Of a stretch of 64,000 bases of DNA, positions 9,145 through 17,177 are shown in pieces. Numbering within the stretch: the stretch's first letter is position 1; each line of letters opens with the position of its first letter. The position numbers and the translations under genes were made by a program. Origin of the DNA: JBALVT01 sp965262875 (lineage in GTDB: Bacteria; Pseudomonadota; Gammaproteobacteria; Pseudomonadales; Halieaceae); contig OZ253569.1 of NCBI GenBank assembly GCA_965262875.1, positions 4,526,001-4,590,000 on the forward strand. Reading direction: 5' to 3'. The notes beneath the pieces were generated by a model. The model saw only the letters and a program-made list of their open reading frames with translations. It searched no databases and was not told where the DNA came from.

Positions 9145-9184
9145 AATGGAAACTTTTCAAGCTCTGAACATTACGGACCCTACA
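9118..9184 (+). repeat. 67-bp direct repeat, copy 2 (matches 7422-7488)
   Basis: This copy spans the last codons of the glycosyltransferase-like gene, the ribosome site AGAGGGCAATAAA and the start of the intact DUF4956 gene. Five of 67 bases differ from copy 1. The two copies bracket a block of about 1.6 kb. Confidence 0.85.
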
Positions 9185-9736
9185 TGGAGCCTACTCGCCC
9201 GTTTTACGATTGATACCATCGGCGTAATTACTCTTATTTTTGTTATGTGTTACCGCCGTTATAGAGATCGAGAACTGGCTGTAACGGCATCGATGTTCAA
9301 TATATTCGCCTTCGCGGTACTCACGATCTTGTCGAGTGTTGAGTTTAGCATCGCGGCCGGATTCGGCCTGTTCGCCATTCTTGCCCTTTTCTCACTGCGC
9401 TCAGAAGCCATTGCGAAGATTGAAATCGCCTACTTCTTCGGCGCAATCGCCATTGCCGTGATCTGCTCCGTACAGGGGACGGGGCTGACGCTAGTGATCT
9501 CCATCACTGTATTCGTGCTCCTTGGAGCCTGGGTATTCGATCACCCGAAAATGCTCATGTCGGCTTCCAATGCCAAGTTAACCCTGGACAGGATTGAACC
9601 GCACCTGTTATCGGACCCGGAGTTACTGCGTGTTCAGCTGTCACAGCGACTCGGTGTAGAAGTTATGACCTTTCAGATAACTGAGCTTAATTATGTGAAT
9701 GACCTAGCCCGTATCAATGTCTTCTACAGGACTTGA
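9146..9736 (+). CDS. DUF4956 family membrane protein
   Basis: Protein of 196 residues. It has several hydrophobic segments near the N-terminus (IDTIGVITLIFVMCY, FNIFAFAVLTILSSV, AAGFGLFAILALFSL, FFGAIAIAVICSV, LVISITVFVLLGAWVF) and a cytoplasmic tail of about 70 residues. The layout and the position beside a VTC-domain gene match DUF4956 proteins, which are commonly found with VTC polyphosphate polymerases. Its role is unknown; it may anchor the polymerase or form a conduit. It begins 1 base after the upstream stop and ends 2 bases before the VTC start. Confidence 0.8.
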   Translation: METFQALNITDPTWSLLARFTIDTIGVITLIFVMCYRRYRDRELAVTASMFNIFAFAVLTILSSVEFSIAAGFGLFAILALFSLRSEAIAKIEIAYFFGAIAIAVICSVQGTGLTLVISITVFVLLGAWVFDHPKMLMSASNAKLTLDRIEPHLLSDPELLRVQLSQRLGVEVMTFQITELNYVNDLARINVFYRT

Positions 9737-9738
9737 TC

Positions 9739-10578
9739 ATGAGTACGTCAGAACGCAAATTCAACACTTGTCCTGCTGTGGACGAATTAGTCGATGGGTT
9801 TAGTCCTGTTACGCTTGAGCAGCTCAACTCAAAGGCCGAAATGCTGTCCCGAATCGACAACAAGTATGTTATTCGCCGGGAGCATCTGTTGGACCTTGTG
9901 AGTGACCTGGCCGACGACTTCGATATATTGGAGATCGACAATCGCAGATCATTCGTCTACAAAACCCGCTACTACGACGACGCGAGCAAGAGCGCCTACT
10001 ACGAACATCATCAAGGACTCCGGAAAGGTTTTAAGGTTAGAGTGCGACGCTATGTAGATGCGGATTTGTGTTTTCTTGAGGTAAAAGTTAAAGGAAAACG
10101 AGGCCAAACTATCAAAACTCGGTTGCCATATGACCCGGATAATATCGAGTTTCTTACGCCCCAAGCCCTTGAGTTTGCGCAGCGAACCTATTTTGAACAC
10201 TATAAAATACCCTTTCGTTACGAGCTCTTGCGCGCACTGGATTTACGATACGAGCGCGTCACTCTGGTTGCAAAAACCGGAGGTGAAAGATTGACTATAG
10301 ACAGCGGCATGCATTTTTCTGCGCTAGACCGCATTGCAAACACCGACCCCGACGTTTTTATAATCGAAACAAAGTCGAAGCTGGGACGCGGAACAGCCGA
10401 TCTCAGTCTGCGCCAGGCGGGTGTGCGTCCTACCGGTAAGTGCTCAAAATATTGTATTGGTATGGCGGCCTTGAACCAGGTCTCTCGGTGGAATCGGTTT
10501 TTGCCTACTATGCGCCAGCTTGGTCTAGCGACTATTAACAGCGCGGTAGGGCACCTTAGCTTAGCTAAAGTGGCCTAG
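9739..10578 (+). CDS. VTC-domain polyphosphate polymerase family protein
   Basis: Protein of 279 residues starting at ATG 9739. The VTC/CYTH-like tunnel fold is visible from its charged strands: RIDNKYVIRREHL, a Tyr/Asp-rich strand FVYKTRYYDD, the basic pair KVRVRRYVD, FLEVKVKGKRGQTIKTR and the acidic metal site FIIETKSK. In yeast Vtc4 such residues bind nucleotide and make polyphosphate from ATP. Bacterial homologues beside DUF4956 genes are predicted to do the same, although another anionic product cannot be excluded. The AlgE-like porin starts 4 bases after the stop, linking polymer synthesis to outer-membrane export. Confidence 0.85.
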   Translation: MSTSERKFNTCPAVDELVDGFSPVTLEQLNSKAEMLSRIDNKYVIRREHLLDLVSDLADDFDILEIDNRRSFVYKTRYYDDASKSAYYEHHQGLRKGFKVRVRRYVDADLCFLEVKVKGKRGQTIKTRLPYDPDNIEFLTPQALEFAQRTYFEHYKIPFRYELLRALDLRYERVTLVAKTGGERLTIDSGMHFSALDRIANTDPDVFIIETKSKLGRGTADLSLRQAGVRPTGKCSKYCIGMAALNQVSRWNRFLPTMRQLGLATINSAVGHLSLAKVA

Positions 10579-11253
10579 TGACATGCTGTATTCACTGCGA
10601 AAGGGGCTGCTACACTTACTTATTGCCGCAACCCTATTGTTCGTCGTTTCGTCGACTCAAGTAGTCCAGAGTTCTGAAACTGTGGAACGTGCTCGAGAAC
10701 TGAGCCGACAAAGTGACCAGAGACGCCCGGAAGATCAACTGCTAATCAGTTTGTTCGATCGACCGATGTTGCTTGGCGGCCAGCTGGACTCTGCATTCGA
10801 CTACCGCAGAGATTTCGAACTGGATGCCTCGAAGAAAGACGACAGGCTTGAGATAGAGGGCCAGATTGAAGTTGAGGTCTTTTACCAATGGAACGAAAGG
10901 CTGATTTTTTTCGCTGAGGCAAAAGCAAATTTCGAAAATCAGGTTTACGCTGAATTTGACACCGGGGAACGGGATGCGCAACTCGAGCGGGGCCAGTCGT
11001 GGCTGTATTATTCATTTGATGAAGACGCCAAATTTGCGATGCAGCTTGGCCGTCAAAATTTTCGCGACAAACGAGAGTGGTGGTGGGACAGTGAATTAGA
11101 AGCACTCCGATTGCACTATCAGGGCAAGAAGTGGAAAGCACAAATTGCGGTTGCCAGTTGTTAGCGCCACAGTAAACCCGCAGTTATTTGCCGCAGAATA
11201 AAAGAACGACAAAGAGGCGACAGTGATCCGGCTTAACTCCAATCGATCACAGG

Positions 11254-11445
11254 CTAGAACGGCAGCTCATGATTTACCTCGACACTGTCTGTGTACTCTT
11301 GTTGCTCAATCCGGATCTCCTCGTACAGTTGCGCAATCTCATCACCATAGTGATCCCACAGTACCGATCTCAGGTCGCCGAGCAGCTGATAAATACAATC
11401 GGCTTGTTCAGCCGTCCAGTAGGTTGTGATTTTTAAGGTTTTCAT
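11254..11445 (-). CDS. Small conserved ORF downstream of istB (63 aa)
   Basis: The ATG overlaps the istB stop (ATGA), which is strong evidence of translation coupling. The peptide (MKTLKITTYWTAEQADCIYQ..., acidic) is identical in the second IS21 copy at 46724-46915. I do not recognise a domain. It may be an accessory factor of this IS21 subtype. Confidence 0.55.
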   Translation of the reverse strand: MKTLKITTYWTAEQADCIYQLLGDLRSVLWDHYGDEIAQLYEEIRIEQQEYTDSVEVNHELPF

Positions 11446-12203
11446 TTAGCCTTTCCTCGCTTTTTGGTCTCGCGCCGCTTCGACGCACACTCCTGCGCTT
11501 CCTTCATGCGGTACGACTCACCCTCAATGGCGATGACCTCGCTGTGATGGACTAAACGGTCAATCAGGGAGACCACACACGCGGCATTGGGGAACACGTC
11601 ATTCCACTCGCCAAACGGACGGTTCGTTGTCACCAAAGTTGAACATTTCTCATAGCGCCGGTTGATGATTTCAAACAGCAAGTCAGCATGACGATTGCTG
11701 TAGGAGAGGTAGCCCACTTCATCAATTACCAGCAAGGCGGGCCTGGCGTAGTGTTTCAATCGACGCTGCAGGGCATTGGCGCCATCCTGACCTGCCAGGT
11801 CGTTGAGCATCGCCGCTGCGGTGGTAAACAGCGCCGTATAGCCGTGCATGACAGCGTTATACCCCAGGTTCTGGGCGATCATCGATTTGCCCACGCCGTT
11901 GCTGCCCAGCAGGATAATATTGCTGGCCGTGTCCATAAAACCCAGTTGCATCAGGGCATGAATCGCTTGTGGGTCGATAGCGCTTGGCCACTGCCAGTCA
12001 AACTCACTCATCGGTTTGAACCGGCCCAGCCTGGCGCTGCTCAGGCGCCGTTCGAGTGAGCGCTGTTTGCGCTCGGCAAGCTCCCAGGCGATGAGCTGTG
12101 CCCGCCAGGGGTATTGCTCGTCGGTGATCTCGCCCCAGTGCGCCAGCACGCCGTGGAGCTTCAGTTCAAGTGCCTGCTGTTTGAGTTGCTCGATATCAAT
12201 CAT
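11442..12203 (-). CDS. istB: IS21 transposition helper ATPase IstB, copy A
   Basis: AAA+ ATPase of 253 residues with Walker A LLGSNGVGKS and Walker B LLVIDEVGYL. The start is set at MIDIEQLKQQ (12203), which overlaps the istA stop by 8 bases and has GGAG upstream; the longer frame to 12401 only reads through istA. IstB helps the IstA integrase to choose and capture target DNA. Sequence matches copy B. Confidence 0.92.
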   Translation of the reverse strand: MIDIEQLKQQALELKLHGVLAHWGEITDEQYPWRAQLIAWELAERKQRSLERRLSSARLGRFKPMSEFDWQWPSAIDPQAIHALMQLGFMDTASNIILLGSNGVGKSMIAQNLGYNAVMHGYTALFTTAAAMLNDLAGQDGANALQRRLKHYARPALLVIDEVGYLSYSNRHADLLFEIINRRYEKCSTLVTTNRPFGEWNDVFPNAACVVSLIDRLVHHSEVIAIEGESYRMKEAQECASKRRETKKRGKAK

Positions 12204-13697
12204 CGGTATCATCTCCTGTCTCGCTTCGGGTGCCATTGAGCTTGTCGTAATCGGCAAGCCGAGCCAGCTTGACGCTGTAGTGTTTGACCTTCGCCGGCAC
12301 GGCGACAGCAAGCGGTGGCGGCAGGTGCTGTTCATCACGGCGGCGCTCAAGAACGTGCTGCACCGCCTCCGGGTAGGGTGATTGCCGATCAAGTGCTTCA
12401 CCCAGAGCTACATGCAGCTCGTCCCGCCCATAATCATCAAGCAGTTGATTGAGTAACCGGACCGTGGTTTTAATGACATGTCCACGCTGTGCCGATTGCT
12501 GCAGCAGCGTCTGGGCGTGCGCCGAAGCATGGCTCAGGCGATCCTGACCCCGGTGTAGTTTGGCGTGGGTTTTCTCCAGCCATAGGGCATTGATATGCGC
12601 CTCCTGTTCGATTTGCTCCCCTTTGCCAAAGCTGCGCTGATGCTCAGCAATGCATTGATCGCCCTCCACTATCTGGAGCCGCTCCAGGTCAGCGCTCACG
12701 CTCAATGGCTTGTGCACGTATTGATGGGGAATGGAGTAATCATTGAGATCGAAGCGAACATAAGGGGTTTTGGCGGCCCGCACGGGCTGTCTCTCATGGG
12801 TATCAAAGGGATTATCCGGCAAACTCACCTGCTCCTGTAAGAAGGCTTCCCTGACCGTCAACGTACGCTCTTCAGGGCAAGCCCGATCAGCACTCACACC
12901 CTGGCACCAGTGCTCAGCTTGCGCATTGAGTTCGGCCAGTGTTTGCCAGTGACGAGCGGCAAAGAAATTATCGCGAATATAGCGAATCGCTCTTTCTACC
13001 CGGCCCTTTTCATTGCCCCAGGCCACCGCCACCGGGCGTGGTTCGAAGCGATAGTGGGCTGACAAGGCCAGCAAGGTGGGGTGGAAGCGGATGGCGTCAC
13101 CGTGGCGCTCCAATACGGCCGATTTAAGGTTGTCGTACAGCAGCACCTTTGGCAATCCTTGCCAGGCCTCGAATGCCGCTACATGGCCGCGTAAAAAGTG
13201 CTCCATTTGCTGGTTGAGATAAAAGCGCAAGAAGATCTGTCGCGACCAGCTCAGCACCATCACAAACGCCATTAACGGCCGCCGGGCCTTGCCGATCTGA
13301 ATATGCCCGAACGAACCCCAGTCAACCTGGGCTTGCTCACCGGGCAGGGTTTTTAGGCGTAAATACGCCTCGGGCAGCTTGCGCGGCCGCAGTTCACTGA
13401 TACGCTGGCGAAACTGGCTGGGGCCACCGGGGTATCCCCGCAGGCGGGCCATTTCATACAAGCGGGCCGCCGTGAGTGTGGGAAACTCCCGCAGGGTGTG
13501 TCGATGACAAAGGGCAGATAGGGGTCGATGATCGACGCACGGCGAGTGCGCTCCACCTTGGGCAGGCCAGCCTGTGCCAGTACCCGATCAACCACTGAGT
13601 GGTGAATGCCAAGCTGGGTCGCAATGGTGCCCGTTCGCCACTTCTCAACAAAATGGTAGCGCAGTATTTTTGCTTCAGTTTCTTTGCCGATGGCCAT
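12196..13697 (-). pseudogene. istA: IS21 transposase IstA, copy A, frameshifted by a 2-bp insertion
   Basis: Homologous to the intact 499-residue IstA at 47666-49165. An extra GT at about 13497-13500 (GGGTGTGTCGATG here, GGGTGTCGATG in copy B) shifts the frame after about 65 codons. The N-terminal HTH region is thus separated from the DDE integrase core. A second difference, at 13020, changes Arg to Trp relative to copy B. This copy probably depends on copy B for IstA. Confidence 0.93.
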
Positions 13698-13736
13698 GAC
13701 TGCCCTCCGATTGATGACTCCTGTCCAGCCGCTGCA

Positions 13737-14162
13737 CTAATGTCGCCGGAATCTGCGCCTGAACTGACTGCTCTGCAGAAAATCACTGCGCAAAAAGGGA
13801 CCGCAGACCGCGCCACAGTGATGGCAGCGCACGGTGGCGTCAGTTTTACCCGGCATATCGGCCCTTTTGATCTCATCAGGCACGGTTTGCAGTAGATCAC
13901 GGAGTATTATTGCCAGAGAACGGTGATGCGTTACTTTTTGTTGTTGCCGTTCTCGATAACGCTGTTGGCGAGCGGCATTATTCATGCGACCCGGGCGAGT
14001 GGCCTGGTACTTCGCTCTGGCTCGTTTAATGGATTCCTTTCTGGCTTCCTGGCTGCAACCATCGGTGCAATACCGCTGGCCGCGATCACAGTGGGTACAG
14101 ACGATGACCTGGGCGTAGCAGCGACAACAGTGGTAGAGACGGCTGGATGATGGCATCGACAC
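13737..14162 (-). CDS. Cys-rich protein encoded at the leading end of the IS21 element
   Basis: Protein of 141 residues with Cys clusters (CCRCYAQVIVCTHCDRGQRYC, and CHHCGAVCG near residue 116) that look like zinc ribbons, plus a basic middle segment (RARAKYQATRPGR...RQQRYRERQQQK). It lies 40 bases before istA on the same strand and is identical in both copies. It is probably a DNA-binding accessory or regulator of transposition. Function not established. Confidence 0.6.
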   Translation of the reverse strand: MSMPSSSRLYHCCRCYAQVIVCTHCDRGQRYCTDGCSQEARKESIKRARAKYQATRPGRMNNAARQQRYRERQQQKVTHHRSLAIILRDLLQTVPDEIKRADMPGKTDATVRCHHCGAVCGPFLRSDFLQSSQFRRRFRRH

Positions 14163-14772
14163 AAAGGTTGATGAGGGCTGGATTTATTCCCATTATGTGC
14201 AACACTTAACGGGTCGTGCACCTGCACGGTTTTTTTGGGTATGGCGCCAGCGTTGACCGTCAAATCTGTGGTGGCGTCATACCGTTCTCAGCGACACTTA
14301 TTCTTATAGTCCCTACGCTTGAATCGTGCCTGCTTATTGGTCGCTCTTGAGTGTGACTGGGCCGCAGTTCTACCGCGCCGATTCTAATACGCCGAGATCC
14401 GTCTATTTCAAAATTCGGCAAATAGCTGCGGTTTTGGAGTGGCGTCTACACCAGTGAATTGGCGGCAACTTCTAATCAAAGTGACCTCAATCCTGAGGAC
14501 GAGGACCTTGTTTACTTGGTGTCTCAAATTGATCCTGCCCACCAACAGTGGACACCACGCTAAGCGACTTTATGTGCCTCAAATGCTTCTGGGCTGATAA
14601 AGCCATTGAAGCTGTGTCGGCGGGTTCGATTGTAATCCACTTCGATATACTCGAATACTGTTTGTCGCATTATTTCCCGTGTTGAAAATCGTTCGCCGTG
14701 AATGGCTTCGACCTTGAGCGAGTGAAAGAAGCTTTCAGCGCAGGCGTTGATGCTCCTATGTTTGTCAAGCAG

Positions 14773-15855
14773 TTATAAGTCCGGTAGAAGTGCTTTGTCA
14801 TGACTCTTTCCCGGTAGTAAATGGTAGAACTCACGAGCAACAAAACGTTTGAGGCAACGGATGATGTCTTTCTTGGATAAGCCTTCCGCAATTCTGCGCT
14901 CCACATATCTGATCGTTTGCGGGTGCCATCGCATACGCACCAATACTACGCGGTACAATGCAGCGTTGGCCTGTCGATTCCCGCCCCGGTTCAACCTGTG
15001 GCGCCCAGCCGTTTTTCCGGAGCCTGTAGGAATTGGGCATACACCGCAGAGCTTTGCAAAAGCTGATTCAGAACGAATACGCTCCGAGTTATCACCGGCT
15101 GCGATCATCATTTCAGCAGCTGAATCAAAGCCCACACCAGGGCGCTCTAGCATTTGAGGTGCTACTGTTTGAGTCAAATTTTTCAATTGGCTGCTATGCA
15201 ATTTGATTTCCTCGTGGAGGCACAGCCATCGCCTAGCAAGATATGACAGAGTGTATCTCGCTCCCTGGATAGGGCTGATAACAACCTCACTCACGTCCAA
15301 TGTCGAACACGCCACAACGAGCTTGTGATCTGTCAGCTTTTCAAGCTCGCAACGTAGCTCATCGGACGCTGTGATCAAGACTGTTTTGAGGCTGATCATC
15401 GTCGTCGACCGCATTTTCACTGCGGAATCACGTGCTATTTTGACCATTCGCATCGCTTCGACTCCGCCACATGCAAGTTTTGGAATCGCTGTGCCGACAC
15501 CAGAAAGCATAGTTCGAGCGGCATGCTCTGCATCTATCGGATCGCTCTTTCCTAATAACCGTCGCTGGCCCTTACGAGGAGGTCGCGCGACCTCAGCTAC
15601 CTTCCTATCATGCCGTCTTAAAAATCGCGCTAGCCCCAAGCCGTAGGAACCACACCCTTCAACTCCAAACCCATGAACGCGACCAAGGGTCTCTGCCCAT
15701 GCCCATAGTTCAGCATAGCCATCAGGGTTAGCTGGGAATGCTTTAGCTTGATCAACTAGACCACCCAGGCCATCTATGGCAACTGCGACGTGTAGATCCT
15801 TATGTGTATCGACACCAATGATGACATCGTGGCGAGTGAGTTTAATGCTGGGCAT
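14773..15855 (-). CDS. IS110-family DEDD recombinase
   Basis: Protein of 360 residues. The N-terminal RuvC-like DEDD domain starts VIIGVDTHKDLHVAVA and includes GKSDPIDAEHAART. The C-terminal Tnp_IS110 domain has LCGVCPIPTGSGKTAGRHRLNRGGNRQAN, which includes the conserved Ser region. IS110 enzymes move a circular intermediate into a target chosen by a bridge RNA encoded beside the gene. The frame is intact, so the element may be active. Confidence 0.95.
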   Translation of the reverse strand: MPSIKLTRHDVIIGVDTHKDLHVAVAIDGLGGLVDQAKAFPANPDGYAELWAWAETLGRVHGFGVEGCGSYGLGLARFLRRHDRKVAEVARPPRKGQRRLLGKSDPIDAEHAARTMLSGVGTAIPKLACGGVEAMRMVKIARDSAVKMRSTTMISLKTVLITASDELRCELEKLTDHKLVVACSTLDVSEVVISPIQGARYTLSYLARRWLCLHEEIKLHSSQLKNLTQTVAPQMLERPGVGFDSAAEMMIAAGDNSERIRSESAFAKLCGVCPIPTGSGKTAGRHRLNRGGNRQANAALYRVVLVRMRWHPQTIRYVERRIAEGLSKKDIIRCLKRFVAREFYHLLPGKSHDKALLPDL

Positions 15856-16111
15856 GGCTGCTTGTCCTTTCTCCGATCAGTGGTTATCTCGTCAGTAGGA
15901 TGGGTCGGACAGGACTGCGATGGGATCTGCTAGATCAGGCTCCTATTAGGTCACTGCCCATCTTGCCGGCGAGGATTAACGACACTGCGCAGATGGCCGA
16001 CACGTCAACGCAAAGACACAAGGTCGGTCGTAGTAAGGGTCAGGCCACCTGGGTCAGTGACGATGGGTAGCATCTCAGATACGAGAATTTTCCCACAGAA
16101 GAATCCTCGCA
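15856..16111 (-). ncRNA. Candidate IS110 bridge RNA region
   Basis: The 256 bases between the recombinase start and the IS3 junction have no coding frame, while the other end has only about 24 non-coding bases. In IS110-group elements the long 5' non-coding end encodes the bridge RNA that pairs with target and donor DNA. I could not identify the guide loops by eye, so this is a family-based prediction. Confidence 0.5.
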
Positions 16112-16785
16112 ATCATAGCAGTTGCCCTTCGCACTCATACTACAAATCAAGTCATGCTTTTTGAGCAGCTTCTGGTAGGCTCCAGAGCAATACTGGCTGC
16201 CGCGATCCGAATGTACAATGACATCAGTTGGCATGTGACGTCGCCACATAGCCATCTTCAGCGCATCACAAACCAATTGGGCTGTCATGCGTTCAGACAT
16301 CGACCAACCCACCACCAGGCGGGAGTACAGGTCGATAATGACGGCCAGATACAGCCAACCCTCATCAGTCCAAAGATACGTGATGTCGCCAACGTATTTC
16401 TGGTTCGGAGCGGTAGCCGTAAAGTCCTGCTTTAATAGGTTAGGTGCCACTGGCAGGTTGTGCTTGGAATTTGTCGTTGCCTTGAACTTCTTCGCGGCCT
16501 TGGCCCGCAATCCCTGTCGTCGCATACTGTCGGCAATGGTCTTCCGATCATGCTGATGTCCGGCTTCTGCCAGGTCCAGAACCAGCCTGGGTGATCCAGA
16601 GCGGCCCTTGCCTGCATCAAATGCCGTCTTGACCGCCGTGTCGATCTGTTTCCGGCGCTGCTGTCGGGGTGAGGGGTTATCCCGACGTTTGCGCCAGGCA
16701 TAAAACCCGCTGCGAGAGACCTGCAATACCCGGCTCATTGCCGAAACTCGAAAAGTGCCCTGATGCTCGTCCATAAACACATACT

Positions 16786-17085
16786 TCACTTCAGGCTCTT
16801 GGCGAAGTATGTGGCCGCTTTTTTTACGATGGCGAGTTCCTCAGCTTGCTCCGCCAGCTTGCGCTTGAGGCGGGCATTTTCCGCAGCTAAGCTTTGCTCC
16901 AGATCGCTCTGATCTTGCTTTGTTCGAGATTTCGATCGCCACCCATAGAGCTGCGAGTTATGAAGCCCAAGCTCCTTGGCAGCCTTCGGTATGCCGATTT
17001 TCTCCGCCAGGGCCAAAGCTTCCTTCCTGAACTCCGGTGAATGCTGTCTCCGGGATGTGTTTTTCTTTCCTGATTGTCTTGTCAT
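16786..17085 (-). CDS. IS3 OrfA (HTH, leucine-zipper) protein
   Basis: Protein of 99 residues with an HTH (EFRKEALALAEKIGIPKAAKELGLHNSQLYGWR) and a coiled-coil (SLAAENARLKRKLAEQAEELAIVKK). Near its end the codons GTA AAA AAA GCG (seven A, 16825-16819) give an A AAA AAA slippery site. A -1 slip there enters the orfB frame directly, consistent with the OrfAB fusion transposase known for IS3 elements. Confidence 0.92.
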   Translation of the reverse strand: MTRQSGKKNTSRRQHSPEFRKEALALAEKIGIPKAAKELGLHNSQLYGWRSKSRTKQDQSDLEQSLAAENARLKRKLAEQAEELAIVKKAATYFAKSLK

Positions 17086-17177
17086 GGTTCACCTCTGTAG
17101 CGTAGTTTACTCGCTTAACAGGGTGTCCATCATTGGTGGGCAGGATCAAATCACCTGGGAGTGGCGTAAGAAAAATA

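Larger units (their letters stand above)
11159..14450 (-). mobile_element. IS21-family element, copy A (3292 bp)
   Basis: Ends are TGT...ACA with related terminal sequences (left TGTTAGCGCCAC, right end reversed TGTAGACGCCAC, followed by a shared CCGCAG(T/C)TATTTGCCG). A 5-bp duplication CCAGT flanks it (11154-11158 and 14451-14455). It carries, in minus-strand order, a Cys-rich ORF, istA, istB and a 63-codon ORF. It is nearly identical to 46629-49918. Its istA has a 2-bp insertion, so this copy probably cannot move on its own. Confidence 0.95.
14749..16111 (-). mobile_element. IS110-family element inserted in IS3 orfB (ends approximate)
   Basis: The borders are inferred from where the IS3 OrfB protein breaks (after NCYD on the right, before NACAES on the left), so they may be off by a few bases. 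As is usual for IS110, no clear inverted ends or target duplication are seen. It contains one recombinase gene and about 256 non-coding bases upstream of it. Confidence 0.85.
14560..16789 (-). pseudogene. IS3 OrfB integrase, split by IS110
   Basis: The N-terminal part (16789 down to about 16112) has the helical region and integrase core (NQKYVGDITYLWTDEG, VIHSDRGSQYCS, SAKGNCYD). The C-terminal part (about 14748 down to 14560) reads NACAESFFHSLKVEAIHGERF...YNRTRRHSFNGF. Together they form a normal DDE integrase of the IS3 type. The IS110 lies between Asp of NCYD and Asn of NACAES, next to the catalytic Glu, so the protein is inactivated. The GTG at 16789 overlaps orfA by 4 bases; expression as an OrfAB fusion is more likely. 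Confidence 0.9.
14530..17148 (-). mobile_element. IS3-family element, interrupted by IS110
   Basis: Terminal inverted repeats start TGATCCTGCCCACCAA at 14530 and end with the matching TTGGTGGGCAGGATCA at 17148. A 3-bp duplication AAT flanks it (14527-14529, 17149-17151). It carries orfA and orfB; orfB is split by an IS110 between about 14749 and 16111. Without the IS110 the element would be about 1.26 kb, a normal IS3 size. Confidence 0.92.

Noticed and set aside
11442..12203. IstB as an AAA+ defence or replication protein
   Set aside because: It is directly coupled to istA inside a bounded IS21 element with clear ends.
12595..13127. Plus-strand open frames inside the IS21 element
   Set aside because: They are the reverse of istA coding sequence and recur unchanged in copy B; no ribosome sites or known domains.
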